A stretch of 43,832 nt of DNA from Methylophaga sp. (lineage in GTDB: Bacteria > Pseudomonadota > Gammaproteobacteria > Nitrosococcales > Methylophagaceae): contig NZ_JAUSCC010000098.1 of NCBI RefSeq assembly GCF_030651745.1, positions 1 through 43,832 on the forward strand, in the 5' to 3' direction. Position numbers and translations under genes: made by a program. Numbering within the stretch: the stretch's first letter is position 1; the number at the start of each line of letters is the position of its first letter. Below the pieces are notes generated by a model that searched no databases, had not been told where the DNA came from, and saw only the letters and a list, made by a program, of their open reading frames with translations. Below are positions 31,021-39,396 of this stretch, one piece after another.

Positions 31021-32187
31021 TCAGGCTTTGTTTATTTTTAGCCTGTTTTTGCCTTGACCATCAGCGCGAATTGGCATGACATGCACCAAGCTCAAATCCA
31101 GCCTGATCCCCAGCTTGGAACCCACCGGCAGATTTTTACGAAATGATCCTGAGAGGGTCAATACAAACTCTGCTCCGGGCACTTCTTCAATGGTTAATGT
31201 CAGCAGATTGATTTCACCCAAATGTCTGGATTCTGTAACTTGGGCATGAAAGTCATTTTGCTGAGCAATTTCACTTTTTTTAATAAGGCTAATGCCATCA
31301 CTTGGGATCACCCAGTTTACCGGCTGACCTTCAGGTAATCGGCCCTTGTCGCGAACTTGTAAAACGGGCTGTTGAGCAAGGTTCAAACCTTCACCCTTCC
31401 AGCGTAATAGCCCTTGCCCGGATTGCTCAGATGGTCCAATCCATTCACCCAGAAAACGATTATGAATGCCAACCAAATCAGCAACCCGAGCATTGCGCGG
31501 GGCATTGTAAATGGCCGAAGGTGTGCCTTGCTGGAGGATTTGGCCGTTATCGATGACGACCAGTTGATCGGCCAGCAGCCGGGCTTCGTTTAAATCATGT
31601 GTCACTAAAATGATCGGGATAGCTAATTCACGCCGCAGATCTGCCAGCAGCCGATAAAGACTTTGACGATTCATCTGATCCACAGCAGAAAAAGGTTCAT
31701 CCAACAGCATCAGTTTAGGTTCACGGGCCAGCGCTCTGGCAACAGCTACCCGTTGCTGTTGTCCTCCTGATAAATCGGCAGGTTTACGGTGTTGTTCAGC
31801 ATCGGTTAAACCAACGTGATCCAGCCAGCGTTTGGCTTGTTTGATCCGTTCGTGTTTGGGCAAATGCAGTAATGGTAGTGAAACATTTTCAAGCGCATCA
31901 AAATGCGGCATCAGCGCGTAGTTCTGAAACACCATGCCTACATGACGGCGTTGTGGTGACAGACAAATATTCTTGTCGGTATCGCACCAAACTTCGTCAC
32001 CGACTATCACTTTGCCCTGTTGTGGTTGCATCAGACCTGACAACATTCGCATTAATGAGGTTTTACCCGCGCCTGACGGGCCAACCAATGCTAATAACTG
32101 TCCTGACTCACAGTGGAAGTAGCCCTTTATCGGCATCGGTAACGATTGTTCAATCGAAACTTGGAGGGCCGGAGAGGTTGGCTTCAT
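31021..32187 (-). CDS. modC: Molybdate ABC transporter ATP-binding protein ModC
   Basis: 388 residues. Walker A GPSGAGKTSL, signature LSGGQQQRVAVARAL, and Walker B LMLLDEPFSAVDQ lie in the first 200 residues; the C-terminal region is a MOP/TOBE-type domain (ITESRHLGEINLLTL, with SGSFRKNLPVGSKLGIRLDLS), as usual for ModC. It energises molybdate import. The ATG overlaps the modB stop by four bases. Confidence 0.95.
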   Translation of the reverse strand: MKPTSPALQVSIEQSLPMPIKGYFHCESGQLLALVGPSGAGKTSLMRMLSGLMQPQQGKVIVGDEVWCDTDKNICLSPQRRHVGMVFQNYALMPHFDALENVSLPLLHLPKHERIKQAKRWLDHVGLTDAEQHRKPADLSGGQQQRVAVARALAREPKLMLLDEPFSAVDQMNRQSLYRLLADLRRELAIPIILVTHDLNEARLLADQLVVIDNGQILQQGTPSAIYNAPRNARVADLVGIHNRFLGEWIGPSEQSGQGLLRWKGEGLNLAQQPVLQVRDKGRLPEGQPVNWVIPSDGISLIKKSEIAQQNDFHAQVTESRHLGEINLLTLTIEEVPGAEFVLTLSGSFRKNLPVGSKLGIRLDLSLVHVMPIRADGQGKNRLKINKA

Positions 32188-32849
32188 CGTTTAACAGCCA
32201 ATCGCGCCGAAGCAAAAAATGATGCGACCACAGCGGTCAGCGACAAGATCAACAGCATCATTGCCATTTGATTGGCACCGTCGAGATCAAATGACTGCAC
32301 CCGATCATAAATAGAGATAGCGACAGTTTTGGTTTCACCGGGAATACTGCCGCCAACCATTAACACCACCCCAAACTCACCCATGGTGTGCACAAAGGTT
32401 AATACCATGCCGGATAAAATACCCGGCCAGGCCAACAGTACTTCAATGCGCCAGAAGCTTTGCCATTTGCTTAAACCACTGACGGCAGCGGCTTCGCCTA
32501 AGTCTCTGGGAATGGATTCAAATGCACGTTGAATTGGTTGTACCAGGAAAGGAATATTAAAAATCACCGACGCAATCACCAAACCTAAAAAATTAAAGGT
32601 CAGTTGAAAACCAAATGTATTGGAGAACCATTGTCCGAACGGCGATCCGCCGCCCATCGAAACCAGCAGGTAATAACCTAATACTGTCGGCGGCAATACC
32701 AATGGAAGCACTACCAGGCCTTCTATCCAGGCTTTATAACGCACCTGTGTGTGAGCCAACCAGCGGCCCAGCCAGAGACCGAAAGGTAACAAGACCAACA
32801 AGGTCACAAAAGCCAGTTGCAGCGAAAGTATTAACGCCTGCCAATCCAT
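32184..32849 (-). CDS. modB: Molybdate ABC transporter permease ModB
   Basis: 221 residues from ATG 32849 (MDWQALILSLQLAFVTLL), the family N-terminus, one base after the modA stop; a longer reading to 32957 overlaps modA and is not credible. It has five to six membrane segments, and GEAAAVSGLSKWQSFWRIEVLLAWPG is the EAA motif that docks on the ATPase. LGEFGVVLMVGGSIPGET-like HTMGEFGVVLMVGG is typical of ModB. It forms the molybdate channel in the inner membrane. Confidence 0.95.
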   Translation of the reverse strand: MDWQALILSLQLAFVTLLVLLPFGLWLGRWLAHTQVRYKAWIEGLVVLPLVLPPTVLGYYLLVSMGGGSPFGQWFSNTFGFQLTFNFLGLVIASVIFNIPFLVQPIQRAFESIPRDLGEAAAVSGLSKWQSFWRIEVLLAWPGILSGMVLTFVHTMGEFGVVLMVGGSIPGETKTVAISIYDRVQSFDLDGANQMAMMLLILSLTAVVASFFASARLAVKR

Positions 32850-32850
32850 C

Positions 32851-33627
32851 TTATTGATGCTCTCTATCGGGCATCGCAAAGCCATATCGCACCATGATTT
32901 CTTGGGCGGGTGGTGTGGCGAGAAAGTCATAAAACTGTTGTGCTGCTGGCGGAGCATCTTTAATAACTACCATGCGTTGAATCAGTGGTTGATGCCAGCT
33001 GGCCGGGATCAATTCAAACTGGCCTAATTTGGCAACTTGCGGAGCCAGCGCCAGAGATAATGCAATAATGCCGCCTTGTGTGGAGCCAGAGGTAGCAAAT
33101 TGGGCAGCCTGAGAAATATTTTCGCCATATACCAGCTTGGGTTGAATGCTCTGCCACAGCTCGGCATATTGCAAAGCTTCCATTGCACGCGTTCCATAGG
33201 GAGCATGCTCAGGGTTAGCGATAGCGAATTTTTGTAATCGACCATCGGTTATTGCACTGGCTAAATCAGTGAGTTCGCCATCGGCTTTTAATGGAGATTG
33301 ATGCGGCACAATAATGCCAATGCGGCCAATCGCGTAGATGCGGCCCTGATCTTGAGTTTTACCTGCTTCAGCTAATTCAAATACAAAACTTTCATCTGCT
33401 GACATAAACAGATGAAACGGGGCCCCTTGCAGAATCTGGGTTTTGAAGTTGCCGGAAGATCCAAATACCAAACGCAGTTGCTGACCGGTTTGCTGCTCAA
33501 ACAAGGCTGCGACTTCTTCAACCGCAAATTTGAGATCGGATGCTGCTGCTACCGTGGCCTTTTCCGCCAGTGTCTGGCTGGAGAACAACACGATGAAAAA
33601 ACTGGCAATTAATTTAAAAAACGTCAT
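32851..33627 (-). CDS. modA: Molybdate-binding periplasmic protein ModA
   Basis: 258 residues with a signal peptide ending LA before EKATVAAASDLKF. The AASDLKFAVEEVAALFE start, FGSSGNFKTQILQGAPFHLFMSADE, and ANPEHAPYGTRAMEAL are standard ModA oxyanion-binding landmarks, with the conserved Ser, Ser, Ala, Tyr-type ligand positions plausible. It is the first transport gene of the operon and lies just downstream of a ModE operator (33654-33677). Confidence 0.95.
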   Translation of the reverse strand: MTFFKLIASFFIVLFSSQTLAEKATVAAASDLKFAVEEVAALFEQQTGQQLRLVFGSSGNFKTQILQGAPFHLFMSADESFVFELAEAGKTQDQGRIYAIGRIGIIVPHQSPLKADGELTDLASAITDGRLQKFAIANPEHAPYGTRAMEALQYAELWQSIQPKLVYGENISQAAQFATSGSTQGGIIALSLALAPQVAKLGQFELIPASWHQPLIQRMVVIKDAPPAAQQFYDFLATPPAQEIMVRYGFAMPDREHQ

Positions 33628-33653
33628 GTTGTCCTGACTATAGGGGTTGTTTT

Positions 33654-33677
33654 CGTTAGGCCTGCTGAGACATAACG
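33654..33677 (-). promoter_or_regulatory. ModE-type operator upstream of modA
   Basis: CGTTA ... ACATAACG, 24 bases in all, with the outer CGTTA/TAACG inverted repeat. The E. coli modA operator, as I recall it, has the same length and the same outer half-sites. It is 27 bases before the modA ATG, as expected for molybdate-dependent repression. Confidence 0.82.
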
Positions 33678-33726
33678 CTCAATATAATGCATGTGATTTA
33701 TGACAACAACTTTGCGAGCAACCGGA

Positions 33727-34089
33727 CTAGTCGGTTAAGGCGCGAACGGCTGCTAATTCTTTGGCAGCTTGTGCATTCAGGCGTGTTTCAAGTGCATCAT
33801 ATTTCTCAACCAGTTGCTGACCGAGAAGGGTTAACGAAGTGCCACCACCACCTTTGCCACCACTGGTGGTTTCAACGACTGGTTTACCAAATCCTTGATT
33901 AAGCGAATCGATAAGCACCCAGGCGCGTTTATACGGAATGCTCAGTTTTCTCGCTGCCGCAGCAATGGATTTTAATTCGGCAACCGCCCGTAATAAATCG
34001 ATTTTGCCGGGGCCAATAGCCAGGCCTTTGCCCAGATAGATCCTCGGGCGTACTAATACGACATGATTTTTTTGGCTTGTTGAACGCAT
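33727..34089 (-). CDS. modE: ModE-like winged-helix regulator without molybdate-binding domain
   Basis: 120 residues. GPGKIDLLRAVAELKSIAAAARKLSIPYKRAWVLIDSLNQGF is the ModE/LysR-type N-terminal helix-turn-helix (IDLLRAVAE, SIAAAARKLSISYKRAWxLI), followed by TTSGGKGGGGTSLTLLGQQLV with the wing. The usual C-terminal MOP/TOBE repeats that bind molybdate are absent; such short forms exist. Located upstream of modA on the same strand, with the ModE operator between them. It must sense molybdate through a partner or act constitutively. Confidence 0.88.
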   Translation of the reverse strand: MRSTSQKNHVVLVRPRIYLGKGLAIGPGKIDLLRAVAELKSIAAAARKLSIPYKRAWVLIDSLNQGFGKPVVETTSGGKGGGGTSLTLLGQQLVEKYDALETRLNAQAAKELAAVRALTD

Positions 34090-34273
34090 GGCGATAGCCT
34101 AACTAAAAGTGAAGTTGCAGGCGAGTTGGAGTTCTGTCTGACAATATACATATGTTAAAGCCTGCTCGGGTTTTTTGCGCTGTAATAGAGACTGTTTATT
34201 AACTGGTAAACAGCTGATAATGGCGGCCTAGGCTCTGAAAGATATACAGACCCTAATTAACATGGAGATCACA

Positions 34274-34594
34274 ATGAAAATTATTGCTTTAATCATCAGT
34301 CTGTCAGCAGTCGCAATGGTTGCAGGTTGTGCAGTCAAAACATCCGGTGTTAAAAAAGTCGGTCCGGATACTTACACGGTTTCAGCCGATCATGTGAATG
34401 CTTCAACAGCTAAAGCTTCAGTGCTGGATCAGGCTGGCGCTTATTGTGCCAACCAAGGTAAAGAATTGTTAGTCACCAAAACCTTAAAACGCCAGCAAAT
34501 GAAATATTTTTATGATGTGACGTTCCTGTGTCTGGATAAAGGTGACCCGCGTCTGGTCAGCCCTGAATATGAAACAACGGTTGAGCCAAGATAG
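34274..34594 (+). CDS. Small lipoprotein of unknown function
   Basis: 106 residues from ATG 34274, with GGAG seven bases upstream; a weaker ATG at 34262 adds four residues. MKIIALIISLSAVAMVAGCAV has a clear lipobox (VAGC), so the mature protein is lipid-anchored, probably to the outer membrane. The rest has VKKVGPDTYTVSADH, two more Cys (AYCANQG and FLCLDKG) and a PEYETTVEPR end. The paired Cys and the YTVSA strand occur in small envelope lipoproteins. Function unknown. It is followed by a strong terminator. Confidence 0.85.
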   Translation: MKIIALIISLSAVAMVAGCAVKTSGVKKVGPDTYTVSADHVNASTAKASVLDQAGAYCANQGKELLVTKTLKRQQMKYFYDVTFLCLDKGDPRLVSPEYETTVEPR

Positions 34595-34614
34595 TCGCTT
34601 AAAACGCTATAAAC

Positions 34615-34652
34615 ATAAACCCGGCAGCTAATCTGACTGCCGGGTTTATTTC
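34615..34652 (+). terminator. Rho-independent terminator after the lipoprotein gene
   Basis: Arms 34615-34627 and 34637-34649 are perfect 13-bp complements (ATAAACCCGGCAG), with a 9-base loop and a T-rich end (TTTCTT). Confidence 0.92.
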
Positions 34653-34786
34653 TTAAAAGACGCCTGTTGATTTCTGTTAACGACGGCCGCCAGTAATCTG
34701 TTTTAGTGTTACTGTAGTGGTCTCTTCATTTTTTCTCTTCATGCCAAGTCCGCTTGCATCCCCTTACCCTGAATCGGAGAGTTTAG

Positions 34787-36106
34787 ATGCCGATAAACCT
34801 CGTCAATCTTGTGCTTTGGCTATTTTTATATCTGGTGATTGCCTTATTACCAATGCTAATCGCCATGGGTATTGATCGACCAGAGCCACGAGATCTATTG
34901 GTGGAAATGGGCTCCATACTTGGTTTATTGGGGCTTGGTATGCTGGCAACGCAATTAATTATTTCTGGCAGACATCGCTGGTTTGCCGGCAATGTCGGTC
35001 AGGATAATTTGCTGCAGTTTCACCGCCGTACCGGCATTGCTGCGTGGTTATTTATCCTGGCGCATCCGGTGTTATTAATGACTGGAGATCAGCAATTTAT
35101 TGCCTGGCTGGATCCCACAGCAGACTGGCTACGGGCCAGCGGCGTTATTGCATTGGCTTTGGCGGTGACGGCATTGATTATCAGTTCGTTGTGGCGCAAA
35201 CAACTTGGCTTGCAATATGAAACATGGCGAACCATCCATGCGAGCCTGTCGTTATTTGTAGTGGCTGGCGGGCTTGGGCATGCCTTGATGGGTAAGCACC
35301 ATACCGATGGTCTCCTCACTCAGGCACTGTTGATTGCAGTGATTGCCATTCCGTTATTGCTGTTACTGGAAACGCGTTTATGGCGTCCTTATCGTTTAAA
35401 ACAACGACCATGGCGAGTAGTGGAGTCTGACGAAATCAGAGCAGATTCCACGGTTCTGATATTAGTCGCGGATGGTCATACGGGGATGAATTTTAAACCC
35501 GGCCAATTTGCCTGGCTGACCTTGGGCGATTCACCTTTTTCGATACAGCAGCATCCTTTTTCAATGGCCTCCAGTGCAACTCATCCTGAAAGACTGGAAT
35601 TTGTTATTAAAGAAGCCGGCGATTTCACCGATTATTTATCCCGAGTGAAAGCAGGTGATAAAGCTTTTCTGGAAGGACCGTATGGCGTGTTTACGCTCGA
35701 TCCCAAGGCTGTACGCCGTGCTGTTTTTGTAGGGGGTGGTATTGGTATCACACCTGTGTTGTCGATGATTCGCAGTCGGCTTGCAGAAGAAAATTACACT
35801 CCGATGTGGCTGATTTATGCCAATAAATCGGAAGATGAAATCATCATGCGTGACACACTGGAAGTGTTTACCCAAAAGCTGTCTTTCACCATAGTTCATG
35901 TGCTATCAGACCCATCAGATGAGTGGATGGGGGAATCGGGTTATGTCGATGGTGATCTGTTGGATGAATACCTGCCGGAAGACGCTGACGATATAGACTA
36001 TTTTGTCTGTGGACCGCCACCAATGATGGATCTGGTCGAACCGGAATTGCAAAAGCGCGGTGTTAATGCTCGACGCATTTATTCTGAACGTTTTGATTTA
36101 GTGTAG
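34787..36106 (+). CDS. Ferric reductase-like transmembrane flavocytochrome
   Basis: 439 residues. The N-terminal half has about six membrane segments with His pairs in LLQFHRRTGIAAWLFILAHPVLL and WRTIHASLSLFVVAGGLGHALMGKHH for haem binding. The C-terminal half is a ferredoxin-NADP reductase module: FAD site SIQQHPFSMASS, NAD site VFVGGGIGITPVLSMI, and VCGPPPMMDLVE. This is the ferric reductase/NADPH oxidase architecture that moves electrons from cytosolic NAD(P)H across the membrane. A small membrane peptide gene follows after nine bases. Confidence 0.92.
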   Translation: MPINLVNLVLWLFLYLVIALLPMLIAMGIDRPEPRDLLVEMGSILGLLGLGMLATQLIISGRHRWFAGNVGQDNLLQFHRRTGIAAWLFILAHPVLLMTGDQQFIAWLDPTADWLRASGVIALALAVTALIISSLWRKQLGLQYETWRTIHASLSLFVVAGGLGHALMGKHHTDGLLTQALLIAVIAIPLLLLLETRLWRPYRLKQRPWRVVESDEIRADSTVLILVADGHTGMNFKPGQFAWLTLGDSPFSIQQHPFSMASSATHPERLEFVIKEAGDFTDYLSRVKAGDKAFLEGPYGVFTLDPKAVRRAVFVGGGIGITPVLSMIRSRLAEENYTPMWLIYANKSEDEIIMRDTLEVFTQKLSFTIVHVLSDPSDEWMGESGYVDGDLLDEYLPEDADDIDYFVCGPPPMMDLVEPELQKRGVNARRIYSERFDLV

Positions 36107-36115
36107 GAAGATATT

Positions 36116-36208
36116 ATGTTGCACATCTATGCTCGACGAATTGGCAGTGTGATGTCAGTCGTTTTATTAATCATTGCACTAACGGTAGCCTGGCTGTTTG
36201 CCGGCTAA
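36116..36208 (+). CDS. 30-residue single-pass membrane peptide
   Basis: A short ORF, MLHIYARRIGSVMSVVLLII then ALTVAWLFAG, with one membrane segment and a basic N-terminus that should face the cytoplasm. An AGGAAG ribosome site is six bases upstream, overlapping the previous gene's stop. It lies between the flavocytochrome and the DUF1840 gene, same strand, which suggests a small accessory subunit of the flavocytochrome. Function inferred from context only. Confidence 0.65.
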   Translation: MLHIYARRIGSVMSVVLLIIALTVAWLFAG

Positions 36209-36232
36209 AAATAACAATAATGGGAGAGACCA

Positions 36233-36529
36233 ATGATCGTAACTTTTAGCTCTAAAGCTTATGCCAATATCACCATGCTGGGGGATGTCGCCAAAGATAT
36301 GCTGAAAATTATGGGCCATAGCGGAACCGTACCCGGCGCCTATCAACCTCAGGATTTACCGCAGGCTTTGGCGAATCTGCAAAAAGCCGTTGATTCGAGT
36401 GCCGCTGCAGATCAGGATCCTGAAGACGGTGAATTCAAGCCAGGGCTATCTCAACGGGCATTGCCATTGATCAATCTGTTAAAAGCAGCGATTGAGGCCA
36501 ATGCCGATGTGATGTGGGATGAAAAATAA
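36233..36529 (+). CDS. DUF1840 family protein
   Basis: 98 residues. IVTFSSKAYANITMLGDVAKDML, MGHSGTVPGAYQPQDLPQALANL and the end LSQRALPLINLLKAAIEANADVMWDE are the DUF1840 pattern. Unknown function, cytosolic. GGGAGA is the ribosome site before ATG 36233. It probably shares a transcript with the flavocytochrome and the 30-residue peptide. Confidence 0.9.
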   Translation: MIVTFSSKAYANITMLGDVAKDMLKIMGHSGTVPGAYQPQDLPQALANLQKAVDSSAAADQDPEDGEFKPGLSQRALPLINLLKAAIEANADVMWDEK

Positions 36530-36596
36530 AGATTGTCACTGGATAATTAGGCAAAGCAAGCAATTATCACCGTTATAAGTGCAGGTTTTTTATTTA

Positions 36597-36640
36597 AAAT
36601 CCGCAGCCCAGACTTATTCTGGCCTGCGGATTTAATTATT
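36597..36640. terminator. Bidirectional terminator between DUF1840 and ycaO
   Basis: AAATCCGCAG (36597-36606) and CTGCGGATTT (36624-36633) pair, with an inner CCAGA/TCTGG stem. T/A-rich sequence follows on both sides. It lies between the convergent genes. Confidence 0.8.
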
Positions 36641-36651
36641 TCTATAAGAAG

Positions 36652-38394
36652 CTATTTCCAGTTAGTACGCTTGGCTTGTTGTAGTTTTTCATAACCTGCC
36701 AGTAAGGCATTATGCCGTGCAAAACCTTCCAGGCTAAGGCCGGGGCAATGCAAATTATGGAACAGTTTTTCACCTTCGACGATCTGAATACCATCATCCA
36801 CATTTTGCTGGCCATACATTAACGCCAGACCTGTGGTGTAGTCAGCATAATCACGTTCATCATCCCATTTGATTTCCAGCAGGGCTTTCAAACAACGGTA
36901 GTGCAGAATGGTTTTTTCACTGGCCTGATCCAGTGACAAACACCAGTCAATCCAGTCAATGGCTTCTTCGTCTTCCAAAGCCAGATATAACATAGCTTTC
37001 AGTTCACCGAGACGAATCTCTGCCCATAAGGTGCCGGGATCGGCTGCCAGTCCAATAAACGGTGCAACTGGTGTCTGGTCGTTATAACCACCTTCATCCA
37101 GTCGATCCAGAATATCCTGCCATTGTTCGGCATCACCATCTTTCAGGGTCAGGAAATCTTCGCGGAATAACGCACCTTCATTATTGTTTTCCCACACCAG
37201 TTCATCAACCGGATAAATATCTGACATACCTGGCACCAGAATACGGCAGGCGTAGACATCGAGATGATTATAATCGGCGATATAAATATCAAATCCCAGA
37301 TTGTGGATGGTATCGCTGAGGAATTTAAATTCATCGGCGGTGGCATCATCAAAGTCCCAGTCGACAAAATCAAAGTCGGGTGTTTCCCGGAAAAAGTCGT
37401 TGGAGATATAACCGCTGGAGTCGATAAAGTGCATTTCCAGATTGGCTGGCGAGGCAACTTCATCCAAATCAAACGTCGGTGGATGGAACACATCCAATTG
37501 ATCCAGACCGCGACCTTGTAATAATTCGGTTACGGTACGTTCCAATGCCACTTCAAAACTGGGATGTGCACCAAATGAGGCAAACACGGAGCCGTCTTTT
37601 GGATTAATCAAGGTAACCGACATCACCGGAAATTGACCACCTAATGAGGCATCCGCAACTCGCAGGTGATACCCATGACCACGCAATTCTTGCAAGGCTT
37701 GCTGGATTTTCGGGAAACGGTTTAACACTTCATCAGGGACTTCCGGCAGGCACAGCCCTTCAGCAATAATTTTGTTTTTCACATAACGTTCAAAAACTTC
37801 TGACAAACCCTGAACCCGGGCTTCGTTCTGGGTATTACCGGCTGACATGCCATTGCTGACATAGATATTGCCGATAAGGTTGATTGGGATAAAACGCGTT
37901 TCGCCATCTCGCAGACGCTGATAAGGCACCGCACAAATACCGCGTTCACCCTCACCGGAGTTGGTGTCAAACAACATGTCAGGTGTCAGTTCATTTTCCG
38001 GATCAAAATATTTCCACAGGCTTTCATCCATCAAGCCTTCCGGCATTTCATCGCCATCAATATCAAACCAGCGTTCATTCGGGTAATGCACAAATTCGCT
38101 ATTGCTATGGTGTTCGCCAAGGTAGAAATCGGCAAAAAAGTAATTGCAGCTGAGACGTTCGAAATACTCGCCTAACGCGCTGGCAAGACAGGCTTTTTCA
38201 GTGCTGCCTTTGCCATTGGTAAACATCAGCGGACAGGTTTTATCGCGAATATGCACGGAATACACATTACTGACCGGATTCAGCCAGGAGGCTTCTTCAA
38301 TATCAAAACCAAATGATTTGAGTTTGGCCTGCATGGTGGCGATGCTGGTTTCCAGATCGCTATCTTTGCCTTTGATAAATGTTTTTTCAGTCAT
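36652..38394 (-). CDS. ycaO: YcaO, ribosomal S12 methylthiotransferase accessory protein
   Basis: 580 residues, close to the 586 of E. coli YcaO. The ATP-binding YcaO core has FTNGKGSTEKACLASALGEYFERL, then MSAGNTQNEARVQGLSEVFERYVK and the C-terminal VAPFIGLAADPGTLW; the OsmC-like cap and C-terminal tetratrico-type helices complete it. Works with RimO in modifying Asp of ribosomal protein S12. Strong terminators flank both sides, so it is a single-gene unit. Confidence 0.95.
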   Translation of the reverse strand: MTEKTFIKGKDSDLETSIATMQAKLKSFGFDIEEASWLNPVSNVYSVHIRDKTCPLMFTNGKGSTEKACLASALGEYFERLSCNYFFADFYLGEHHSNSEFVHYPNERWFDIDGDEMPEGLMDESLWKYFDPENELTPDMLFDTNSGEGERGICAVPYQRLRDGETRFIPINLIGNIYVSNGMSAGNTQNEARVQGLSEVFERYVKNKIIAEGLCLPEVPDEVLNRFPKIQQALQELRGHGYHLRVADASLGGQFPVMSVTLINPKDGSVFASFGAHPSFEVALERTVTELLQGRGLDQLDVFHPPTFDLDEVASPANLEMHFIDSSGYISNDFFRETPDFDFVDWDFDDATADEFKFLSDTIHNLGFDIYIADYNHLDVYACRILVPGMSDIYPVDELVWENNNEGALFREDFLTLKDGDAEQWQDILDRLDEGGYNDQTPVAPFIGLAADPGTLWAEIRLGELKAMLYLALEDEEAIDWIDWCLSLDQASEKTILHYRCLKALLEIKWDDERDYADYTTGLALMYGQQNVDDGIQIVEGEKLFHNLHCPGLSLEGFARHNALLAGYEKLQQAKRTNWK

Positions 38395-38414
38395 GATGGG
38401 ATTCTCGTATAGAT

Positions 38415-38444
38415 AAAAAAGCCCCCGATTACGGGGGCTTTTTT
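38415..38444. terminator. Bidirectional terminator upstream of ycaO
   Basis: GCCCCCG (38421-38427) and CGGGGGC (38432-38438) with an A tract on the left and six T (38439-38444) on the right; symmetrical. On the minus strand it ends the DUF3185 transcript before ycaO. Confidence 0.92.
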
Positions 38445-38545
38445 AGTTAGCCTGCTTTGGCTTCACATCTTAACAGTTTTTGAGGGTTGGGCTTTTGGCT
38501 TAAATTGCCACTACTCAGATTTATATATTTAGAACATCTTAAAAC

Positions 38546-38746
38546 TTATTTTTTGCCCAGTGCCAAAAAAGCACCGACAACAACGGCTACAGCGCCACCG
38601 ATAATGAACCACATGGTTTCATCGGTAAAACGGCCAGTAATGGTTTCAGTGATCTGGTCACCTAAAGACTGTGAAGCATTCCAACCGAAAATCAGCAGAA
38701 TGACACCGACAACCAATAAGATAATGCCTAAAAGTTTGGAACTCAT
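38546..38746 (-). CDS. DUF3185 family small membrane protein
   Basis: 66 residues from ATG 38746 with GGAGAGAG upstream. Two membrane segments, LLGIILLVVGVILLIFGWNAS and MWFIIGGAVAVVVGAFLALG, with LGDQITETITGRFTDET between, match the DUF3185 pattern. Unknown function. It ends before a strong bidirectional terminator. Confidence 0.88.
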   Translation of the reverse strand: MSSKLLGIILLVVGVILLIFGWNASQSLGDQITETITGRFTDETMWFIIGGAVAVVVGAFLALGKK

Positions 38747-38988
38747 ATTCTCTCTCCTCAATTTACTGATGTGCTGATTTATTATTTATCTGCCGAGGTA
38801 AAAATGTATTTCTGACAGGAATTTCGTAAACGAAATATGATTAAGCTGAAACATTTTCAGTTATATAAAATCTCAGCGGTTTTTACCTTGGTTAATGTTG
38901 TATAAGCAGTTCCACTGTATATAGCAAGGAAATAAGCGCATTAACATAGATCAAACCCATTGACGGTAAAGTGATCAAGGATAAGCGT

Positions 38989-39300
38989 ATGAAAACCGTT
39001 TTATTAATACTGACATTAATGGTGAGTACATTGACCACTCTGGCAGTTGCTGAAGATCGCCAAGCTATCCAGCAACAGCTCGACCAGGCTTGCGAAGCTG
39101 TGAGACTGGAAAAACTGCGACCCATCCGAGAAAAATATGCTGCTGAGTGTGTTGCCGAGTGGGATCGAAGCCAAGAATATTGTGATCGTTTTTACAGCGA
39201 TTACGGAAATACAGGTGGAGAGGCACCAGTTTTATTTTATGAATTACCAGAATGTGAAAAAGCCTGGAATTACCGGCAAAGTTATCGCAGAGCAGATTGA
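38989..39300 (+). CDS. Small secreted Cys-containing protein
   Basis: 103 residues from ATG 38989 with AAGGATA upstream. The signal peptide MKTVLLILTLMVSTLTTLAVA is cleaved before EDRQAI. The mature protein is charged, with four Cys (ACEAVR, AECVAEW, EYCDRF, PECEKAW) that could form two disulfides. No family recognised. Periplasmic location inferred. It is separated from the acyltransferase by about 96 bases. Confidence 0.78.
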   Translation: MKTVLLILTLMVSTLTTLAVAEDRQAIQQQLDQACEAVRLEKLRPIREKYAAECVAEWDRSQEYCDRFYSDYGNTGGEAPVLFYELPECEKAWNYRQSYRRAD

Positions 39301-39396
39301 GTTCAGATCGATGGAACACCCTGTACAAATATTTGATTGAAAGTCTTTAAAGATCTCCCTGTAATATCTTCTATAACAATTTCTCAAGGACATTGA

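Noticed and set aside
32850..32957. A longer ModB start at 32957, overlapping modA by more than 100 bases.
   Set aside because: The added residues are not membrane-like or conserved; the family start MDWQAL at 32849 lies one base after the modA stop.
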